From Vibrio fortis (GTDB taxonomy: Bacteria > Pseudomonadota > Gammaproteobacteria > Enterobacterales > Vibrionaceae), in the NCBI RefSeq assembly GCF_000695685.1, contig NZ_JFFR01000028.1, forward strand, positions 1 to 64,000: a stretch of 64,000 nucleotides of DNA. The letters run 5' to 3'. A model generated the notes under the pieces. It had not been told where the DNA came from and made no database searches. It saw nothing but the letters and a program-made list of their open reading frames with translations. The position numbers and the translations under genes are program-made. Shown in pieces: positions 61,635 to 64,000 of this stretch; within the stretch, counting starts at the first letter, position 1; every line of letters begins with the position of its first letter.

Positions 61635-61751
61635 TGTTCATCCGGCTAAAGTTAGACCCTGTAAGGCTTATACGTTGTATTAATTGTTGAATAATACACT
61701 AAAAAACGTTGATTAATACATCGCTTAAGGGCATGATTGCCGCACTTTTCT

Positions 61752-61779
61752 TTGGCGAACAGGTTTTCGCCAATTTTTT
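61752..61779 (+). terminator. Orphan plus-strand terminator upstream of rplU
   Basis: A perfect 8-bp stem TTGGCGAA / TTCGCCAA (61752-61759 / 61766-61773), 6-nt loop and six T. No annotated plus-strand gene lies upstream within reach: ispB is on the other strand and the 63-aa gene has its own terminator 1.1 kb away. It ends 11 nt before the rplU -35. Confidence 0.75.
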
Positions 61780-61790
61780 AAAAATATGGC

Positions 61791-61819
61791 TTGTCAAAGG
61801 CGTATCTTCTCTGTAGAAT
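61791..61819 (+). promoter_or_regulatory. rplU-rpmA promoter
   Basis: -35 TTGTCA (61791-61796), 17-nt spacer, -10 TAGAAT (61814-61819), then a GC-rich discriminator CTGCGCCC. Such discriminators are typical of growth-rate/stringent-controlled ribosomal promoters. It is 69 nt before the rplU ATG. Confidence 0.75.
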
Positions 61820-61887
61820 CTGCGCCCTATTGATGATTAGTTTAGCGCACACCCAAATGAGGCTGTGCGGAAAAAGCGGAGTAAAAT

Positions 61888-62199
61888 ATGTACGCTGTTT
61901 TCCAATCTGGTGGTAAACAACACCGTGTAAGCGAAGGTCAAACTCTTCGTTTAGAGAAATTAGACGTTGAAACTGGTGCAACTGTTGAATTTGATAAAGT
62001 TCTTCTTGTTGCTAACGGTGAAGAAATCACTGTTGGTGCACCTCTTGTTGAAGGTGGTAAGGTTACTGCGGAAGTAGTACAACACGGTCGTGGCGATAAA
62101 GTTAAAATCGTTAAGTTCCGTCGTCGTAAGCACTCTCGTAAGCAAGCTGGCCACCGTCAGTGGTTCACTGAAGTGAAAATCACTGGCATTAACGCTTAA
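61888..62199 (+). CDS. rplU: 50S ribosomal protein L21
   Basis: 103 aa, standard L21: MYAVFQSGGKQHRVSEGQTLRLEKL at the N-terminus and KFRRRKHSRKQAGHRQWFTEVKI at the rRNA-binding C-terminus. GCGGAG precedes the ATG; rpmA follows after 19 nt in the same operon. Confidence 0.98.
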   Translation: MYAVFQSGGKQHRVSEGQTLRLEKLDVETGATVEFDKVLLVANGEEITVGAPLVEGGKVTAEVVQHGRGDKVKIVKFRRRKHSRKQAGHRQWFTEVKITGINA

Positions 62200-62218
62200 G
62201 TTATAGGAGAGTTTAACA

Positions 62219-62476
62219 ATGGCACACAAAAAAGCTGGCGGTTCTACTCGTAACGGCCGCGATTCAGAAAGCAAACGTCTTGGTGTAAAGCGTTTCGGTG
62301 GTGAATCTGTTCTTGCAGGTAACATCATCGTTCGTCAACGTGGTACTAAGTTCCACGCTGGTACTAACGTAGGTATCGGTAAAGACCACACTCTTTTCGC
62401 TCTTACTGAAGGTAAAGTGAAATTTGAAGTGAAAGGTCCTAAAAACCGTAAATTCGTTAGCATCGATTCTGAGTAA
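62219..62476 (+). CDS. rpmA: 50S ribosomal protein L27
   Basis: 85 aa. N-terminal MAHKKAGGSTRNGRDSESKR reaches toward the peptidyl transferase centre; RLGVKRFGGESVLAGNIIVRQRGTKF is the family core. No N-terminal pre-sequence of the Firmicutes type. AGGAGAG ribosome site. Followed by a terminator at about 62500-62528. Confidence 0.98.
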   Translation: MAHKKAGGSTRNGRDSESKRLGVKRFGGESVLAGNIIVRQRGTKFHAGTNVGIGKDHTLFALTEGKVKFEVKGPKNRKFVSIDSE

Positions 62477-62499
62477 TTTCTCAGTCTCAAGATGAATTT

Positions 62500-62528
62500 A
62501 AAAGCCCTGCCGTTAGGCGGGGTTTTTT
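62500..62528 (+). terminator. rplU-rpmA terminator
   Basis: CCCTGCC / GGCGGGG stem (one G-T pair) with loop GTTA and TTTTTT tail, about 24 nt after the rpmA stop. The following 198 nt up to obgE hold only a probable promoter (TAGAAT at 62673-62678) and a GATC-rich inverted repeat near 62636-62662. Confidence 0.8.
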
Positions 62529-62726
62529 ATTTATAGTGAGATTAAAAATTAAAGCGAGAATAAAAAAGCAGGCGCTCTTGTTACGTGTACAGCAAAGAAC
62601 CCCTCCTTATTTGTTCCTTAGTTGCAGATAGACCCTAGATCTTAGGTGATCGATCTAAATACGGATCTGCTAGAATTTATATCATTCTTTAATGAGTGGT
62701 ACGCAACGCAAAGTGCGGAGTTAAAA

Positions 62727-63884
62727 ATGAAATTCGTTGATGAAGCGGTAGTAAAAGTAGAAGCCGGTGATGGTGGTAATGGTACAGTAAGTTTTTGGCG
62801 CGAGAAATTCGTAGCTAAAGGCGGCCCTGACGGCGGTGATGGCGGTGACGGTGGTGATGTTTACATCCAAGCGGATGAAAACCTGAACACACTGATCGAT
62901 TACCGTTTCCAACGTTTTTACAATGCAGAGCGTGGTGAGAATGGCCGCGGTGGTAACTGTACCGGTAAGCGTGGTAAAGACATCACATTGAAAGTGCCAG
63001 TAGGTACTCGTGCCGTTGATATCCACACTAATGAAATTGTGGCTGAAGTTGCTGAGCACGGCAAAAAAGTAATGGTAGCTAAAGGTGGTTGGCACGGTCT
63101 TGGTAACACACGTTTTAAATCGTCTGTTAACCGAGCTCCTCGTCAAAAGACCATGGGTACTAAGGGTGAGGTTCGTGAACTTCGTCTAGAATTACTGCTG
63201 CTTGCTGATGTAGGTATGCTAGGTCTACCAAATGCAGGTAAGTCTACCTTCATTCGTTCTGTTTCTGCAGCGAAACCAAAAGTAGCGGATTACCCGTTTA
63301 CAACACTTATCCCAAGCCTGGGTGTAGTGAGTGTGGTTCCTGAGAAGAGCTTCGTGGTTGCCGATATCCCTGGTCTGATTGAAGGCGCAGCGGATGGTGC
63401 TGGTCTTGGTATTCGTTTCTTGAAGCACCTTGAGCGTTGTCGTGTGCTACTGCACATGATCGATATCATGCCAATTGATCAATCGGATCCAATTCAGAAT
63501 GCACTAACGATCATCGACGAGCTTGAACAGTACAGCGAAAAAGTGGCTCAGAAGCCTCGCTGGTTAGTGTTCAATAAAGTTGATCTAATGCCTGAAGAAG
63601 AAGCGCAAGAGAAGATCCAAGAGATTATTGATGCTCTAGGTTGGGAAGGCGAATACTTCCAAATCTCTGCTGTGAACAAGCTAGGCACCAAAGATCTTTG
63701 CTATAAGCTAGCTGACTTCATGGAAAATCTACCTCGTGAAGAGGAAGAAGTAACTGAAGAAGAGAAAGTCGACTTCATGTGGGATGATTACCACAAAGAC
63801 GCGATGAGCGGCAAAGATGTCGTGACTGACGACGATTGGGACGACGAAGAAGATGACGGTCACGTTATCTACGTTCGTGACTAA
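62727..63884 (+). CDS. obgE: Obg-family GTPase (ObgE/CgtA)
   Basis: Essential GTPase acting in 50S assembly and stress/(p)ppGpp responses. 385 aa from ATG 62727 with GGAG at 6 nt; the open frame to 62646 has no ribosome site. Gly-rich Obg fold (GDGGNGT...GGPDGGDGGDGGDVYI, 14-47), G1 GLPNAGKS at 166-173, G3 DIPG (about 212), G4 NKVD (about 283), and an acidic C-terminal tail (DDDWDDEEDD). Usual place after rplU-rpmA. Confidence 0.97.
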   Translation: MKFVDEAVVKVEAGDGGNGTVSFWREKFVAKGGPDGGDGGDGGDVYIQADENLNTLIDYRFQRFYNAERGENGRGGNCTGKRGKDITLKVPVGTRAVDIHTNEIVAEVAEHGKKVMVAKGGWHGLGNTRFKSSVNRAPRQKTMGTKGEVRELRLELLLLADVGMLGLPNAGKSTFIRSVSAAKPKVADYPFTTLIPSLGVVSVVPEKSFVVADIPGLIEGAADGAGLGIRFLKHLERCRVLLHMIDIMPIDQSDPIQNALTIIDELEQYSEKVAQKPRWLVFNKVDLMPEEEAQEKIQEIIDALGWEGEYFQISAVNKLGTKDLCYKLADFMENLPREEEEVTEEEKVDFMWDDYHKDAMSGKDVVTDDDWDDEEDDGHVIYVRD

Positions 63885-63898
63885 TTGAGCCAATTAAG

Positions 63899-63931
63899 TA
63901 AAAACCGCAATTAATATTGCGGTTTTTTTGT
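63899..63931 (+). terminator. obgE terminator
   Basis: AAAAACCGCAAT / ATTGCGGTTTTT stem with loop TAAT and extended T-run, 14 nt after the obgE stop. The last 69 bases of the window show no feature. Confidence 0.92.
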
Positions 63932-64000
63932 ATCTAAATCATGAATCGATGATGATGAATCAGGCAAAATTTACCTCTTAAGTATTAACGCCAATGGGAA

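Overview
The window reads as a stretch of the main chromosome of a Vibrio (Gammaproteobacteria, Vibrionales). The evidence is a complete MSHA type IV pilus locus, a lysine riboswitch ahead of a lysine-sensitive aspartokinase, a QstR-type LuxR regulator between galU and ssb, and a gene order (metH-lysC-aminotransferase-pglL-uvrA-galU-qstR-ssb-csrD/msh-mreBCD-maf-rng-yhdP-nit-tldD, later TRAP/TAXI-argR-mdh-ispB-rplU-rpmA-obgE) that I recall as that of V. cholerae around VC0390-VC0437. The species cannot be named from sequence alone. I see no prophage, insertion sequence, integron or CRISPR array.

Layout. 1-402: the end of an rRNA operon (5S 3' part, tRNA-Asp, tRNA-Trp). 403-1290: a gene-free tract with several decayed copies of the tRNA-Trp 3' half and its terminator. 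1291-8137: a CPA1 Na+/H+ antiporter, metH behind tandem MetJ boxes, and lysC behind a lysine riboswitch. 8319-16863: a class V aminotransferase, an O-oligosaccharyltransferase (pglL), uvrA with a LexA-like box, galU, qstR and ssb. 17026-36071: csrD and the MSHA locus, made of a secretion/assembly block (mshI J K L M N E G F) and a pilin/structural block (mshB A C D O P Q). 36219-47073: mreBCD, maf, rng, yhdP, a nitrilase-family amidase and tldD. 47149-54281: a PIN-PhoH protein, rapA, rluA, a D-2-hydroxyacid dehydrogenase and a universal stress protein. 54387-58194: a TAXI-type TRAP transporter. 58537-63884: argR, mdh, a small orphan gene, ispB, rplU-rpmA and obgE.

How the genes work together. 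The centre of the window is a surface-attachment module. MshE carries the N-terminal c-di-GMP-binding repeats and powers pilus extension. CsrD, at the head of the cluster, is a degenerate GGDEF-EAL protein that in enterobacteria promotes turnover of Csr small RNAs. PglL lies about 18 kb upstream of the major pilin gene and could glycosylate pilins or other envelope proteins. The mreBCD-maf-rng-yhdP-nit-tldD block is the usual gammaproteobacterial shape/RNA/envelope cluster.

Nothing here is clearly a new defence or mobile system. The most unusual signals are: the tRNA-Trp graveyard; an in-frame 3 x 24-bp tandem expansion that repeats the catalytic LGSD strand of Maf; an orphan intrinsic terminator upstream of rplU that may mark an unannotated short RNA; three successive hairpins between the TAXI receptor and its permease; and repeated lectin-like modules in MshQ. 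Starts were reassigned by Shine-Dalgarno position for nhaP-like, uvrA, csrD, mshK, mshL, mshC, mshP, mshQ, mreD, rng, the dehydrogenase, the TRAP permease and obgE.
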